From: Trichlorobacter thiogenes
GTDB lineage: Bacteria; Desulfobacterota; Desulfuromonadia; Geobacterales; Pseudopelobacteraceae
Direction of reading: 5' to 3'
DNA length: 64,000 nt
Assembly (NCBI RefSeq): GCF_900167465.1
Contig: NZ_FUWR01000012.1
Coordinates: forward strand, 55,731-119,730
Shown here: in pieces, positions 1-10,546 of the stretch
How positions within the stretch are numbered: the first letter of the stretch is position 1
How the letters are laid out: every line of letters begins with the position of its first letter
Translations under genes and position numbers: made by a program
The notes under the pieces: model-generated
Told to the model about the DNA's origin: nothing
The model's input: only the letters and a program-made list of their open reading frames with translations
Databases searched by the model: none

Positions 1-1
1 T

Positions 2-457
2 ACCGGCGATGCCCTTGAAAATGTCTTGAGCACTCTGAAAGAGCTGGCAACAGCAAGAATCATTACTGTATTCGGCTGCGGCGGAGATCGGGATAACGGC
101 AAACGGCCGATTATGGGGAGGATTGCGGCAGACTATTCCGACCTGGCCATTGTCACCTCAGACAACCCGCGCACCGAAGATCCCCATGAAATCCTGCGCC
201 AGATCCGCGAAGGAATTCTTCCACTGGGGCTGCGGGAATACAGCCCGGACGAACTGACTACTAACCCTGAGTACAAGGGGTTTGTCATGCTTGAAAACCG
301 CCATGAGGCAATCAGGCTTGGTGTACAGCTGGCCAAGCCTGGCGACATCCTTTTGCTGGCCGGTAAAGGACACGAAGATTACCAGATCATCGGCACCACT
401 AAACACCACTTTGATGACCGGGAAGAAGCGTCCAACGCCTTCAGGGAGCGGACCTGA
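2..457 (+). CDS. murE: UDP-MurNAc-tripeptide synthetase MurE, C-terminal part (cut by window start)
   Basis: This is the carboxy-terminal ~151 residues of MurE, the cytoplasmic ligase that adds the third stem-peptide amino acid to UDP-MurNAc-L-Ala-D-Glu. The reading frame is open from base 2, so the real start lies upstream of the window. The Mur-ligase C domain is visible: FGCGGDRD near the beginning, then DNPR (bases 161-172), the motif that marks meso-diaminopimelate-specific MurE, and GKGHED near the end. The predicted substrate is therefore meso-DAP, as expected for a Gram-negative. The stop codon lies 1 base before the murF ATG, so it is the first visible gene of the dcw operon. Identification rests on these motifs and on the gene order. 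Confidence 0.95.
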   Translation, partial: TGDALENVLSTLKELATARIITVFGCGGDRDNGKRPIMGRIAADYSDLAIVTSDNPRTEDPHEILRQIREGILPLGLREYSPDELTTNPEYKGFVMLENRHEAIRLGVQLAKPGDILLLAGKGHEDYQIIGTTKHHFDDREEASNAFRERT

Positions 458-458
458 C

Positions 459-1847
459 ATGTTCAGCCCAGAACAACTGACAAGCATCACCAATGGCAGA
501 TTGATCGGACCTGAGACCGGACCAATAACCGGCATCTCAACAGACTCACGCACCATAAAGCCTGGTGAGCTGTTTGTGCCGTTACAGGGAGACCGGTTTG
601 ACGGGCACGACTATATTCACGGACTGGCCACCCGGCGCATTACCACCAGCCTTTGCAGTGAGGCCTGGCTGCAGCATCAACAACCGCCAGCCACCATAAG
701 CTGCATCGCGGTTCAGGACACCCTGCGGGCATTGGGCGACCTTGCCGCTGCCTTCAGAAAACGGTTTGCGCTGACCATGATCGGGGTTACCGGCAGCAAT
801 GGCAAAACCACCACCAAAGAGATGCTGGCGGCTATCCTTGGCAAGGTTGATCAAGGACTGAAAACCAGCGGCAATCTGAACAATCTGATCGGCCTGCCAC
901 AGATGCTGTTTCAGCTGAAACCGGAACACTGCTGGGCAGTGCTGGAGATGGGCATGAGTGAGCCGGGTGAGATAGACCGCCTGGCAGAGATCGCCTGCCC
1001 TTCAATCGGTATTGTCCTGAACGCCTATCCGGCCCATCTGCAGAGCATGGGCAGTGTCGAGGCAGTTGCGCAGGCCAAAGGTGAACTGCTGAACCGGATT
1101 CAGGATGGCGGCCTTGCGGTGGTGAATGCCGATGATCCCCGTATTGCCAGCCTGCATCAGAACCCTTCAGCCCGCAGGATCAGCTTCGGTATCCGGCGGG
1201 GAGAAGTCCGCGCTGAAGAGATCCAGGCAATCGGCACCGAGGGTCAGACATTCAAGCTGGTTACCCCCAAAGGCAGTATCCAGATCCAGCTCAAGGCCCT
1301 GGGGCAACACAATATCTATAACGCCCTGGCTGCAGCAGCCGGATTACTGGAGCTGGTGGGCCTGGAGACCATAGCTGAAGGGCTTGAGGCGTTCACTCCC
1401 TACAGCGGACGGTTCCATCTGGAGCAGCTGTCCAACAACAGGCTGTTGATTGATGACAGCTACAACGCAAACCCTGCCTCCTGCGCTGTTGCCCTGGCAA
1501 CCCTGCGGGATGTCAAGGGCAGTAATCGTGTACTCGCCGCTTTTGGAGACATGCTGGAGCTGGGCAAAGATGAGTTGGAGCTGCACCGCCAGCTGGGCAT
1601 GCAGGCAGCTTCTGTTGCTGATCGGCTCTACCTGCTGGGTAACCTTACCAAAGAGACTGCCAGCGCAGCTAAAGAAGCAGGCATGGGAGCAGAGGCGATT
1701 GTTTCTGCTGCAAGCCATGAAGAAATTGCCAATGATATTATTAAGCAGGCAGGCCCGGGTGATCTGATCCTGGTCAAGGGTTCACGGGGAATGAAGATGG
1801 AAAAAATTGCCGCTCTGCTTCGGGCTGCAGATCGTCAGGAGGCTTAA
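459..1847 (+). CDS. murF: UDP-MurNAc-tripeptide--D-Ala-D-Ala ligase MurF
   Basis: MurF adds the D-Ala-D-Ala dipeptide and completes the UDP-MurNAc-pentapeptide in the cytoplasm. The 462-residue product has the usual family length. The N-terminal domain carries [16 protein letters not shown] (about residues 28-42), followed by the ATP-binding loop [12 protein letters not shown] (109-120) and the C-terminal Mur ligase domain with DDSYNANP. The frame is open further upstream, but the ATG at 459 is chosen because it gives the family's normal N-terminus (MFSPEQL) and follows murE by one base; the longer version would overlap murE by 170 bases. It is followed 5 bases later by mraY. Identification is secure. 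Confidence 0.96.
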   Translation: MFSPEQLTSITNGRLIGPETGPITGISTDSRTIKPGELFVPLQGDRFDGHDYIHGLATRRITTSLCSEAWLQHQQPPATISCIAVQDTLRALGDLAAAFRKRFALTMIGVTGSNGKTTTKEMLAAILGKVDQGLKTSGNLNNLIGLPQMLFQLKPEHCWAVLEMGMSEPGEIDRLAEIACPSIGIVLNAYPAHLQSMGSVEAVAQAKGELLNRIQDGGLAVVNADDPRIASLHQNPSARRISFGIRRGEVRAEEIQAIGTEGQTFKLVTPKGSIQIQLKALGQHNIYNALAAAAGLLELVGLETIAEGLEAFTPYSGRFHLEQLSNNRLLIDDSYNANPASCAVALATLRDVKGSNRVLAAFGDMLELGKDELELHRQLGMQAASVADRLYLLGNLTKETASAAKEAGMGAEAIVSAASHEEIANDIIKQAGPGDLILVKGSRGMKMEKIAALLRAADRQEA

Positions 1848-1852
1848 CACCA

Positions 1853-2929
1853 ATGCTCTATCACCTGTTCTACCCCCTGGCATCCAACCTGAAGATTCTG
1901 AACATCTTCAAGTATCTGACCTTCAGAACCATCTATGCCATGATCACCGCCCTGATTGTCTGCTTTGTCCTGGGGCCCTGGATCATCCGCAAGCTGGAAG
2001 GGTTGCAGGCCCGGCAGGTGATTCGGACTGATGGACCGGAATCACATCTGGAAAAGCAGGGCACCCCCACCATGGGCGGCCTGATCATACTCTCGGCTAT
2101 CATCCTGCCCACCCTGCTCTGGGCGGATCTGACCAACATCTATATCTGGCTGACTCTGTTCATTATCGTGGGCTATGGTCTGATCGGCTTCATGGATGAC
2201 TACCTCAAGGTGGTAAAGAAGAACACCAAAGGGCTCTCGGCCAGACAGAAGATGTTCTGGCAGGTGCTGCTGGCAGGCGGCGTGGCGGTATTTCTCTATA
2301 TTACCCCAGGCTTCAATGAGATGCTGTATGTCCCGTTTTTCAAGAACTTTCACCCGGACCTGGGGATATTCTTTATCCCGTTTGTCACCCTGGTAATTGT
2401 GGGTGCCAGTAATGCCGTGAACCTGACCGATGGTCTGGATGGCCTGGCAATCGGGCCGGTGGCAATCAATGCTGCCACCTACATGCTGTTTGCCTATATT
2501 GCAGGACACGCAACCCTTTCAGCCTACCTGCAGATCCCCCGGGTGGTTGGCGCTGGCGAGCTGGCAGTGATCTGTGGCGCCATGGTGGGTGCAGGCCTGG
2601 GCTTTCTCTGGTTCAACTCCTACCCTGCCGAAGTATTCATGGGGGATGTGGGGTCGCTCTCACTGGGTGGTACGCTGGGAGTGATTGCAGTGCTGACCAA
2701 GCAGGAGATCCTGCTGGTGATCGTGGGGGGCATCTTTGTGATCGAGGCGCTCTCGGTTATCTTCCAGGTCGGCTCCTACAAATACCGGGGCAAACGGATC
2801 TTCCGCATGGCGCCGATCCACCATCACTTTGAACTAAAGGGGGTGGCAGAACCGAAGATCATTGTCCGGTTCTGGATCATCACCATAATCCTGGCCCTGG
2901 TGGCCATTTCAACCCTGAAGATGCGCTGA
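1853..2929 (+). CDS. mraY: Phospho-MurNAc-pentapeptide-transferase MraY
   Basis: MraY transfers phospho-MurNAc-pentapeptide to undecaprenyl phosphate and forms lipid I at the inner membrane. The 358-residue protein is strongly hydrophobic, consistent with about ten membrane spans. The family signatures are present: TMGGL near residue 73, the catalytic Asp pair in FMDDYLK (D115-D116), NLTDGLDGL (190-198), [12 protein letters not shown] near 263 and the histidine cluster APIHHHFE near 322. It sits between murF and murD, with stop-to-start gaps of 5 and 1 bases, so it is part of one transcription unit. Nothing is unusual about it. Confidence 0.97.
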   Translation: MLYHLFYPLASNLKILNIFKYLTFRTIYAMITALIVCFVLGPWIIRKLEGLQARQVIRTDGPESHLEKQGTPTMGGLIILSAIILPTLLWADLTNIYIWLTLFIIVGYGLIGFMDDYLKVVKKNTKGLSARQKMFWQVLLAGGVAVFLYITPGFNEMLYVPFFKNFHPDLGIFFIPFVTLVIVGASNAVNLTDGLDGLAIGPVAINAATYMLFAYIAGHATLSAYLQIPRVVGAGELAVICGAMVGAGLGFLWFNSYPAEVFMGDVGSLSLGGTLGVIAVLTKQEILLVIVGGIFVIEALSVIFQVGSYKYRGKRIFRMAPIHHHFELKGVAEPKIIVRFWIITIILALVAISTLKMR

Positions 2930-2930
2930 C

Positions 2931-4271
2931 ATGGAACTGAAACATACGAAAATAACCGTCATGGGCCTCGCCAAAACCGGCGTGGCCTCTGCACGTTTTC
3001 TGGCACAGCAGGGTGCGCAGATAACCGCTACAGATATGCGAGATGAAACCGCCCTGGCCGGGGTGCTGACTGAACTGGCAGGGCTGGGTATCCGCTTTGT
3101 TCTTGGTCATCATGATCAGGCTGATTTCACGGCAACGGACCTAGTGGTGGTATCACCCGGTGTGCCACAGGAACACCCGCTGTTGCTGAAGGCAACAGAA
3201 GCAGGGGTTGCCGTGGCCAGTGAGATAGAACTGGCCAGCCGTTTTATCACCGCCCCGCTGGTGGCCATAACCGGCACCAATGGCAAGACCACCACCACCA
3301 CCCTGGTTGGTGAGCTGTTTCAGGCCAACGGCTTTAGCACCTATGTGGGCGGCAACATCGGTGATCCACTGATTGACCTGCCTGCTTCCGGTGAAACAGT
3401 GGAGCGGGTTGCAGCTGAGATCAGCTCGTTCCAGCTTGAATGGATTGAACAGTTCAAGCCCAGAGTTGCAGCATTGCTGAACATCACTGAAGACCACCTG
3501 GACCGCTACCATGGCTATCAGGAGTACATCAACGCCAAGCTGCGGATCTTTGAAAATCAGACAGCAGATGATTTTGCCGTAGTTAATCGCGATGACGAGC
3601 TGGTCTGGCAGGCTGCGCAATCACTCAAGGCGCAGTTGTTTCCGTTTAGCCGCAGGCATGAGCTTGCAGAGGGGATCTTCTGCCGTGAAGCTGAACTGGT
3701 TTTCCGCCACAACGGGCTGGAGCAGACCTTCCCTACAGCTGGTTTCAAGCTCCAGGGGGTACACAACCAGGAAAACATCATGGCTGCCCTGGCCTGCTGT
3801 CTGCTGCTGGGGTGTCAAAGAGATGCAAGCCTGGAACTGCTGAACCGTTTTGAGGCACTGCACCACCGGATGGAGTTTGTGCGCGAAGTAGCCGGTGTAC
3901 GTTATTTTGAGGACAGTAAGGCCACCAATGTGGGCAGCGTTGCCAAGGCGCTGGAGAGCTTTGAGAACATCACCCTGATTGCAGGCGGCAAGGACAAGGG
4001 TGGTTCCTACGCACCGCTGGCAGAACTGGTGCAGCAGCGGGTCAGACACCTGGTGTTGATCGGTGAGGCCACTGAACGGATGCAGCAGGAACTTGGCACC
4101 TGTACTGCCACACACAGGGCCAAAACACTGGAGGAAGCAGTGCAACTCAGCGCCAGGCTGACCGCACCGGGCGGGGTGGTGCTGTTGTCGCCAGCCTGCT
4201 CAAGTTTTGACATGTTCAAGGATTACGAAGAACGTGCCCAACGCTTTATTGCAGCGGTAAAGGGGCTTTAG
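2931..4271 (+). CDS. murD: UDP-MurNAc-L-alanine--D-glutamate ligase MurD
   Basis: MurD adds D-glutamate to UDP-MurNAc-L-Ala in the cytoplasm. The 446-residue length is typical. The N-terminal Rossmann-like domain begins with [13 protein letters not shown] and includes VVSPGVP (about residues 73-79). The ATP loop [10 protein letters not shown] lies at about 115-124, [12 protein letters not shown] in the central domain, and HRMEFV, DSKATN and AGGKDKG in the C-terminal part. The ATG is one base after the mraY stop. The downstream ftsW start is 3 bases after the stop, consistent with translational coupling. Identification is secure. Confidence 0.97.
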   Translation: MELKHTKITVMGLAKTGVASARFLAQQGAQITATDMRDETALAGVLTELAGLGIRFVLGHHDQADFTATDLVVVSPGVPQEHPLLLKATEAGVAVASEIELASRFITAPLVAITGTNGKTTTTTLVGELFQANGFSTYVGGNIGDPLIDLPASGETVERVAAEISSFQLEWIEQFKPRVAALLNITEDHLDRYHGYQEYINAKLRIFENQTADDFAVVNRDDELVWQAAQSLKAQLFPFSRRHELAEGIFCREAELVFRHNGLEQTFPTAGFKLQGVHNQENIMAALACCLLLGCQRDASLELLNRFEALHHRMEFVREVAGVRYFEDSKATNVGSVAKALESFENITLIAGGKDKGGSYAPLAELVQQRVRHLVLIGEATERMQQELGTCTATHRAKTLEEAVQLSARLTAPGGVVLLSPACSSFDMFKDYEERAQRFIAAVKGL

Positions 4272-4274
4272 GCG

Positions 4275-5420
4275 ATGCTCGCGATGCTGCGCAAACCATT
4301 CAATCTGGCAGAGTATGATCTGGTACTGCTGCTGATGGTGGTGGCGCTGACCAGTTTCGGGATCGTGATGGTCTACTCGGCATCATCGGTCATGGCTGCC
4401 AAAAACTTCCATGATGGTGCCTACTTTCTGAAACGGCAGGGGATCTTTGCGCTGGTTGGCTGCGCTGGCGCACTGGTTGCCATGCGGATTGACTATCAGG
4501 TCTGGCGGCGCTGGGCAGTACCGTTGCTGTTTCTCAGCCTGATTCTGTTGGTACTGGTGCTGATTCCCGGCATAGGTGGCAAGGTCAAAGGGGCCTCACG
4601 CTGGATCAGGTTGCCCGGCTTTAACCTGCAACCATCGGAATTTACCAAGATCGCACTGATCATGTACATGGCCTATTCGATCGACAAGAAGCAGGACCGG
4701 ATCCGCCTCTTGTCAGCAGGTTTTCTGCCCTACATGGTGGTGTTAATGATCCTGTTGGGCCTGTTGCTGAAACAGCCGGACATGGGGGCAGCCCTGACCC
4801 TGGCAGCCGTCACCATCACCATGCTGTTTGCTGCAGGCACACGGCTGATTTTTATTCTGGGCAGCGGCATGGTGGCGATGCCGTTTGTGGTCTATCTGGT
4901 GGTCCACTCAGCCTACCGTCTGAAACGGATCAAGGCCTTTATGAACCCGGAACAGGACCCAACCGGCATCGGCTGGCAGATTATCCAGTCAAAGTACGCC
5001 TTTGGGGCTGGCGGTTTCTTTGGACAAGGACTGGGCGAAGGCAAACAGAAGCTGTTCTACCTGCCGGAGGCCCACACCGACTTCATCCTTTCAGTCATAG
5101 GAGAGGAGCTGGGGTTTATCGGCGTAATCGTGATCATCGGTATGTTCTTTATCCTGGTGCAACGGGCAATGCGGATCGCCATGGCTGCCCAGGACACCTT
5201 TGGCCGTTTTCTGGCACTGGGGATTGCCGTACTGTTTGCCATTGAGGCGGTGGTGAACATGGCAGTGGTCACCGGGCTGTTTCCAACCAAGGGACTGGCC
5301 CTGCCATTCCTGAGTTACGGCGGCAGTTCGTTGTTGATAAGTCTGTTTGCCGTGGGGATTCTGCTGAACATCTCAGCCGGGCTGAAGCTGGCCCCGCTGA
5401 CCGGGAAGGAAGCAAAATGA
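4275..5420 (+). CDS. ftsW: Septal peptidoglycan polymerase FtsW (SEDS family)
   Basis: FtsW is the SEDS-family glycosyltransferase of the divisome; it polymerises lipid II at the septum together with a class B PBP. The 381-residue protein is polytopic (about ten hydrophobic segments). SEDS hallmarks seen are VYSASS near residue 35, RWIRLPGFNLQPSEF near 111-125, KQPDMGAALT near 166, TGIGWQIIQSKYAFGAGGFFG near 231-251 and the C-terminal GLALPFLSYGGSS. An ATG at 4284 is an alternative start three codons in. The last four bases overlap the murG start codon (ATGA). Assignment to FtsW rather than RodA follows from its place between murD and murG. Confidence 0.95.
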   Translation: MLAMLRKPFNLAEYDLVLLLMVVALTSFGIVMVYSASSVMAAKNFHDGAYFLKRQGIFALVGCAGALVAMRIDYQVWRRWAVPLLFLSLILLVLVLIPGIGGKVKGASRWIRLPGFNLQPSEFTKIALIMYMAYSIDKKQDRIRLLSAGFLPYMVVLMILLGLLLKQPDMGAALTLAAVTITMLFAAGTRLIFILGSGMVAMPFVVYLVVHSAYRLKRIKAFMNPEQDPTGIGWQIIQSKYAFGAGGFFGQGLGEGKQKLFYLPEAHTDFILSVIGEELGFIGVIVIIGMFFILVQRAMRIAMAAQDTFGRFLALGIAVLFAIEAVVNMAVVTGLFPTKGLALPFLSYGGSSLLISLFAVGILLNISAGLKLAPLTGKEAK

Positions 5421-6520
5421 AACTGATTGTAGCCGGTGGCGGCACTGGCGGACACCTTTTTCCCGGCATTGCGGTGGCAGAAGAATTTCTGTCCCGAGAT
5501 CCTGCCAACCAGGTGCTTTTTGTGGGATCTGAGCGGGGGATTGAGGCACGGGCCATCCCACGCCTGGGCTATCAGCTGGAGCTGATCTCAGCCGCCGGTA
5601 TCCGTGGCAAAGGCAGCCTGGCCAAACTGAAAGGGGCTGCCATGATGCTCTATGGCTACTCCCAGTCACGTAAAATCCTGCAGCAGTTTAAACCGGATCT
5701 GGTGCTTGGGGTGGGTGGCTACGCATCTCTGCCAATGGTGTTGGCTGCACGGGGGATGGAGATTCCACGCTATATCCATGAGCAGAACGCCCTGCCCGGC
5801 ATGTCCAACAAGGTGCTGTCACGGGTTGCCAACAAGGTCTTTATCTCGCTGGAAGAGTCGGCAAAGTTCTTTCCAGAGGGTTGCACTATGCTGACCGGCA
5901 ACCCGCTCAGAAAGCAGATCCTGGAGATGCTGACCAGCAGCCTACAGGAACAGCAGCCAGACGGAACGTTCCAGCTTTTTGTCTTTGGCGGCAGCCAGGG
6001 CGCCCATGCCCTAAATCTGGCGCTTCCTCAAGCGTTGGCGCAGTTAAGTCCAGAGTACCAGGCGCGGTTAAAGGTCACCCACCAGACCGGTGAGGCAGAC
6101 CTGCAGCAGGTGCAGGCCGCATACCTGGCATGCGGGCTGGCGGCTGTTGTCCGCCCCTTTATTGATGACATGGCAACGGAATATCACCGGGCAGATCTGA
6201 TCATCTGCCGGGCAGGGGCCACCACCATTGCCGAGGTAACCGCATTGGGCAAGGCCTGCCTGTTTGTGCCGTTTCCCCATGCCACTGACGACCATCAACG
6301 CAAGAACGCTGAGGCGCTGCTAAAAAGGGGAGCCTGCGAGATGCTGGTGGAACAGGAAATCGGCGGTAATGGGCTATCCAACGCCATTGCCAGACTGATG
6401 GATAACCGGGACGCACTGAAACTGATTGGTGAAAATGCCGCTGCCCTGGCCCGCCTGGATGCAGCCAAGGTAATTGTTGACCAGATGCTGGAAGGGGTAC
6501 AGCCATGTACGGAAACATAG
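5417..6520 (+). CDS. murG: UDP-GlcNAc:lipid I GlcNAc transferase MurG
   Basis: MurG converts lipid I to lipid II on the cytoplasmic face of the inner membrane. The 367-residue GT28 protein starts with the diagnostic glycine-rich loop [11 protein letters not shown] (residues 7-17). It also has ADVVLGVGGY-like sequence ([12 protein letters not shown]), [15 protein letters not shown] near 191, and the C-terminal UDP-GlcNAc-binding region [16 protein letters not shown] with FPHATDDHQ. The start overlaps the ftsW stop by 4 bases and its own end overlaps the murC start by 16 bases, an unusually long overlap within this operon. Identification is secure. Confidence 0.97.
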   Translation: MKLIVAGGGTGGHLFPGIAVAEEFLSRDPANQVLFVGSERGIEARAIPRLGYQLELISAAGIRGKGSLAKLKGAAMMLYGYSQSRKILQQFKPDLVLGVGGYASLPMVLAARGMEIPRYIHEQNALPGMSNKVLSRVANKVFISLEESAKFFPEGCTMLTGNPLRKQILEMLTSSLQEQQPDGTFQLFVFGGSQGAHALNLALPQALAQLSPEYQARLKVTHQTGEADLQQVQAAYLACGLAAVVRPFIDDMATEYHRADLIICRAGATTIAEVTALGKACLFVPFPHATDDHQRKNAEALLKRGACEMLVEQEIGGNGLSNAIARLMDNRDALKLIGENAAALARLDAAKVIVDQMLEGVQPCTET

Positions 6521-7878
6521 AAAAAATTCACTTTGTGGGCATTGGCGGCATCGGTATGAGCGGTATTGCCGAAGTGCTGCTGAACCTGGGGTACAAGGTT
6601 TCTGGTTCAGACCTACGGGAGAGTGACACCACCGAGCGGCTGCGGGGGCTGGGTGGCGAGATCTGCATCGGCCATGCTGCAGAAAACCTGACCAACGTGG
6701 ATGTGGTGGTCACCTCGACCGCTGTGCAGAGTGATAACCCGGAGGTGATTGAGGCCAAGCATCGCATGGTACCGGTCATCCCGCGGGCTGAGATGCTGGC
6801 AGAGCTGATGCGGATGAAGTACGGCATTGCCATTGCCGGTACCCACGGCAAGACCACCACCACCTCAATGGTGGCCACCGTGCTGACCCATGCCGGGATC
6901 GACCCAACCATCGTGATTGGCGGCAAGCTGAACACCCTGGGCAGCAATGCCAAGCTGGGACAGGGCAAATTTCTGGTGGCTGAGGCGGATGAGTCCGATG
7001 GTTCATTCCTGACCCTCTCCCCCACTATTGCCGTGGTCACCAACATCGATGCCGACCACCTGGACTTCTACACCGGCGGGCTGGAGCAGATCAAAGACAC
7101 CTTTGTCTCTTTTATCAACAAGGTGCCGTTCTACGGCCTCGCGGTACTGTGCCAGGAAGACCGCAACATCAACGAGATCATCCCCCGCATCAAGAAGCGG
7201 TTCATGACCTACGGCCTCTCATCCCAGGCTGACCTGCGTGCCACCCATGTCAAACTGGACGGCTTCCAGACCAGCTTTACCGCCCATTACAAAGGCTATC
7301 GACTGGGTGAGATCAGCTTCAACATGCCCGGTGCCCACAACGTACTGAACGCCCTGGCCTGTACGGCGGTGGCGCTGGAGCTGGATGTACCGTTTGATAA
7401 GATTCAGGAAGGCTTTGCCCAGTTTGGCGGTGTCGGTCGTCGCTTCACGGTCAAGGGTGAGAAAAACGGGATCATGGTGGTAGATGATTACGGCCACCAC
7501 CCTGCTGAGATCCGGGCCACCCTGGGTGCAGCGCGCAACGGCTGGCCTGAACGACGTCTGGTGGTGGCATTCCAACCCCACCGCTACAGCCGCACCAAGG
7601 AGCTGTTTAACGAGTTTGTGACCTGTTTCTACGATGCCGATGTGCTGGTACTGACCGATATCTACGCTGCCAGTGAGCAGCCGATCCCCGGTGTTACCGC
7701 AGAACGACTGGCCGAAGAGACCCGTCGCCATGGCCAGCGGGACGTTACCTACATTGCTGACCGGAACGACCTGCCAGACCACCTGGCCAGCATCGTCAAA
7801 GAAGGTGATATCGTGATCACCTTGGGTGCCGGTAACATCTGGCAGGCAGGTGAAGCATTAGTGGCTAAACTTGGATGA
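6505..7878 (+). CDS. murC: UDP-MurNAc--L-alanine ligase MurC
   Basis: MurC adds the first stem-peptide residue, L-Ala, to UDP-MurNAc. The 457-residue product begins with the N-terminal nucleotide-binding motif [13 protein letters not shown] (residues 8-20), carries the ATP loop [11 protein letters not shown] at 112-122, then [17 protein letters not shown] and, in the C-terminal domain, [11 protein letters not shown] and FQPHRYSRT. These are all classic MurC motifs. The ATG at 6505 lies inside the 3' end of murG (16-base overlap); it is kept because the family's N-terminal motif begins only a few residues later. murB starts in the ATGA overlap at the end. Confidence 0.97.
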   Translation: MYGNIEKIHFVGIGGIGMSGIAEVLLNLGYKVSGSDLRESDTTERLRGLGGEICIGHAAENLTNVDVVVTSTAVQSDNPEVIEAKHRMVPVIPRAEMLAELMRMKYGIAIAGTHGKTTTTSMVATVLTHAGIDPTIVIGGKLNTLGSNAKLGQGKFLVAEADESDGSFLTLSPTIAVVTNIDADHLDFYTGGLEQIKDTFVSFINKVPFYGLAVLCQEDRNINEIIPRIKKRFMTYGLSSQADLRATHVKLDGFQTSFTAHYKGYRLGEISFNMPGAHNVLNALACTAVALELDVPFDKIQEGFAQFGGVGRRFTVKGEKNGIMVVDDYGHHPAEIRATLGAARNGWPERRLVVAFQPHRYSRTKELFNEFVTCFYDADVLVLTDIYAASEQPIPGVTAERLAEETRRHGQRDVTYIADRNDLPDHLASIVKEGDIVITLGAGNIWQAGEALVAKLG

Positions 7879-8759
7879 ACATACCAGGCTTCCAGGGCAT
7901 AGCACTGCATAACGAGCCGATGAGCCGCCATACCTCCCTGAAAGTGGGAGGCCCGGCTGATCTGTACGCTGTACCGAAAGACCTGGAAGATCTGCTACTG
8001 CTGGTCAACTGGCTGGATGCAGAGCAGATGCCCCGCATGGTGGTGGGAGGCGGCTATAACCTGCTGGTGCGGGATGGCGGCATCAGAGGCGCGGTAATCT
8101 CGCTGGAACGGTTTAACTGCATAGAGACGCTTGGCAATGGCTGTATCAAGGCCTGGGCAGGGGCAGAAAACCTGCAGGTGGTGCGCTTCGGGCAACAGCT
8201 TGGGCTGGGTGGCATCGGTTTTATCTCCGGCATCCCCGGTACGGTTGGCGGCGCAATCAGGATGAACGCCGGTGCCTATGGCAACGGCCTGCTGGACCAT
8301 GTTGACACCTTGTGTTTGTTACGCCACGGAGCTGTGCAGGAGATAGACCACAGCCAGATCGAGTATGGCTATCGCCGACTTGACCTGCAGCAGGGTGACA
8401 TCATCCTGGCGGCGACCCTGCAACTGGAGCCGACAGATCCTGCAGTTACCGAGGAAGAGATTCGCAAGGATCTTGAGCTACGACGTACCAAGCACAATGT
8501 GGGCTATCCCAGTGCCGGATCATTTTTCAAAAATCCGCCGGACCAGGCAGCCTGGAGATTGATTGATGCGGCCGGTATGCGTGGGCAAACCGTTGGCGGG
8601 GCTCAGATGGCTGAACTGCACAGCAACTTTTTGATCAACCGTGGCAGTGCAACAGCCACCGACTGTCTGGAACTGGCTAAAAAGGTGAAGCAGGCGGTAC
8701 TGGCAACCTCAGGGATACAGTTGGAAGAAGAAGTGCGGATTGTGGGGGAGGAGCCATGA
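7875..8759 (+). CDS. murB: UDP-N-acetylenolpyruvoylglucosamine reductase MurB
   Basis: MurB is the FAD-dependent reductase that makes UDP-MurNAc from UDP-GlcNAc-enolpyruvate with NADPH. The 294-residue product shows the FAD domain with [11 protein letters not shown] near residue 19, [14 protein letters not shown] near 55, [13 protein letters not shown] and MNAGAYG near 118-138. The C-terminal substrate domain has the catalytic-loop sequence [11 protein letters not shown] and [13 protein letters not shown]. The length and motifs fit the shorter type II MurB class. It overlaps murC and ddl by 4 bases each. Identification is secure. Confidence 0.96.
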   Translation: MNIPGFQGIALHNEPMSRHTSLKVGGPADLYAVPKDLEDLLLLVNWLDAEQMPRMVVGGGYNLLVRDGGIRGAVISLERFNCIETLGNGCIKAWAGAENLQVVRFGQQLGLGGIGFISGIPGTVGGAIRMNAGAYGNGLLDHVDTLCLLRHGAVQEIDHSQIEYGYRRLDLQQGDIILAATLQLEPTDPAVTEEEIRKDLELRRTKHNVGYPSAGSFFKNPPDQAAWRLIDAAGMRGQTVGGAQMAELHSNFLINRGSATATDCLELAKKVKQAVLATSGIQLEEEVRIVGEEP

Positions 8760-9682
8760 AAGGCAAAAAAATCGGCGTACTGATGGGTGGACTGTCGGCA
8801 GAACGTGATGTATCGCTGAAAAGCGGGCTGGCCGTCCATCAGGCCTTGTTGGCAATGGGCTATGACAGCACCGCCATTGATGTACGCAGCGAAGTGGCAA
8901 ACATGCTGCGGGATGAAAAGATAGAGGTGGCCTTTATTGCACTGCATGGCCGTTATGGCGAGGATGGCTGCATTCAGGGGCTGCTGGAACTGATGCAGAT
9001 TCCCTACACCGGCTCTGGCGTACTGGCCAGTGCCCTGGCCATGCATAAACTGTACAGCAAGCAGGCCTTTGCTGCTGCCGGACTAACCATCACCCCTTAC
9101 CTTGCGTTACGTCGCGGCGACACCTGTAGTGCTGAAACACTTCCCTTTGGTCTGCCTGTTGTGGTCAAGCCGGTGCAGGAAGGTTCATCAGTCGGTGTAT
9201 CAATCGTTAAAAAGGCCGAAGATCTGCAGGCAGCCCTGGACGAGGCCTTTCGCTATGACGAATTGGTGCTGGTTGAACAGTACATCAAGGGACAAGAGGT
9301 GCAGGTCGGAATTCTGGACAACCAACCGATCGGCGCTATCGAGATTGTACCCAAAAACGAGTTCTACGACTTTGAAGCAAAATACAGCGACGGCATGGCT
9401 GAGCATTTCTTCCCTGCCAGGCTGGATGCTGCCCTGTACGAAAAAGTGCAGCAACAGGGACTGAAGGCGCATCAGGCGCTGGGCTGCGATGGCTACTGCC
9501 GGGTGGATTTTCTGGTGACCGAAACCGGTGACTGCTACCTGCTGGAGGTTAACACCCTGCCAGGCATGACCGCCCTGTCACTGCTACCTGAAATCGCCCA
9601 AAAAGGTGCCGGACTTTCCTTTGAACAGCTGGTTGAACGGATTCTTACTTCAGCAAGCACCAAGGTATGTAACGCAGCATGA
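8756..9682 (+). CDS. ddl: D-alanine--D-alanine ligase
   Basis: Ddl ligates two D-Ala molecules to supply the dipeptide used by MurF. The 308-residue ATP-grasp protein has the expected order of motifs: [17 protein letters not shown] at the start, [10 protein letters not shown] near residue 62, [20 protein letters not shown] in the ATP-grasp domain, and [13 protein letters not shown] with the metal-binding Glu and Asn near residue 265. Its ATG overlaps the murB stop (ATGA), and its stop overlaps the ftsQ start, so it is embedded in the cell-wall operon. The A/B subtype is not assigned. Confidence 0.96.
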   Translation: MKGKKIGVLMGGLSAERDVSLKSGLAVHQALLAMGYDSTAIDVRSEVANMLRDEKIEVAFIALHGRYGEDGCIQGLLELMQIPYTGSGVLASALAMHKLYSKQAFAAAGLTITPYLALRRGDTCSAETLPFGLPVVVKPVQEGSSVGVSIVKKAEDLQAALDEAFRYDELVLVEQYIKGQEVQVGILDNQPIGAIEIVPKNEFYDFEAKYSDGMAEHFFPARLDAALYEKVQQQGLKAHQALGCDGYCRVDFLVTETGDCYLLEVNTLPGMTALSLLPEIAQKGAGLSFEQLVERILTSASTKVCNAA

Positions 9683-10512
9683 TGACCGACCTGCGACATA
9701 TCGGCAGCCAACCCAAGAATAAAAAGGTGGCGTCGAACAGGCTCAAGGTAAAAAAGGAACCAGTTGACCTGCGCAAATACCTGTTGCCTTTAATCAGGGT
9801 CGGTAGCCGTGCAGGACTGGTACTGCTCGCGGGAGGACTGATAGCAGCCTCAATCCACGCACTGATGCAGACAACGCCATTTCCGGTACAGAAGGTCGAA
9901 GTACGTGGCACCAAACGACTGACCCACGAAGAGATTGTTGCCCTGACCGGCGTCACACCAGGCCAGAACCTGCTGGCACTGCGCCTGAAGAGCATCGGCC
10001 AGCAGGTCTCCTCCAACCCCTGGGTTGCTTCGGTACGGGTACAACGCTTCTTTCCTGGCACCATTGCCGTCAGCATCAGCGAACGACAACCGGTGGCAGT
10101 CATCAACATGGGACTCCTCTATTATCTGGATGATAAGGGAGAACCATTTAAGCCGTTAAGCTTTGGGGATAGCCTTGATTTCCCCGTGGTAACCGGTATT
10201 GCTGAAGATGATCTGAACAATGATCCAGCAACAACCAAAGATGCCTTGAAAACCGCATGTAATCTGATTGAGGCACTCAAGCAGCATGGTTCATTTATCC
10301 TTGCGGATGTGTCGGAGATTCATTACGATAGGGGCCACGGTTTTACCCTGTACACCACCGCCGGTGCCCTGCCTGTAAAAATCGGAACCGATGATTTCGA
10401 CAAAAAATTGCAACGCTTTGCACGTATTTATCAGAATCTTATGACACAACAGCCGGGGCTACAGTATATTGACCTGGACTATAGCGACCGTATCGTAGTT
10501 AAAAAGGGTTGA
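9679..10512 (+). CDS. ftsQ: Cell division protein FtsQ (POTRA domain)
   Basis: FtsQ is a bitopic inner-membrane divisome protein that links cytoplasmic and periplasmic division proteins. The 277-residue sequence has a basic cytoplasmic tail (residues 1-42), one membrane span at about 44-63, and a periplasmic POTRA domain starting at [15 protein letters not shown] (68 onward), followed by the FtsQ domain. Conservation is low, as is normal for FtsQ, but architecture and position between ddl and ftsA agree. The start is in an ATGATG doublet, so initiation three bases later is possible. A perfect inverted repeat overlaps its stop codon (see 10504-10530). Confidence 0.9.
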   Translation: MMTDLRHIGSQPKNKKVASNRLKVKKEPVDLRKYLLPLIRVGSRAGLVLLAGGLIAASIHALMQTTPFPVQKVEVRGTKRLTHEEIVALTGVTPGQNLLALRLKSIGQQVSSNPWVASVRVQRFFPGTIAVSISERQPVAVINMGLLYYLDDKGEPFKPLSFGDSLDFPVVTGIAEDDLNNDPATTKDALKTACNLIEALKQHGSFILADVSEIHYDRGHGFTLYTTAGALPVKIGTDDFDKKLQRFARIYQNLMTQQPGLQYIDLDYSDRIVVKKG

Positions 10513-10530
10513 ACCGATTGTTCAACCCTT
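10504..10530 (+). promoter_or_regulatory. Perfect inverted repeat at the ftsQ-ftsA junction
   Basis: AAGGGTTGAA (10504-10513) and TTCAACCCTT (10521-10530) are exact reverse complements separated by 7 bases. The left arm contains the ftsQ stop codon and the right arm ends a few bases before the ftsA Shine-Dalgarno GGGGAGG. There is no T-run after it, so it is not an intrinsic terminator. An RNA hairpin here could protect a processed 3' end or tune ftsA translation; that role is an inference from position only. Confidence 0.6.
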
Positions 10531-10546
10531 ATAGGGGAGGAATACT

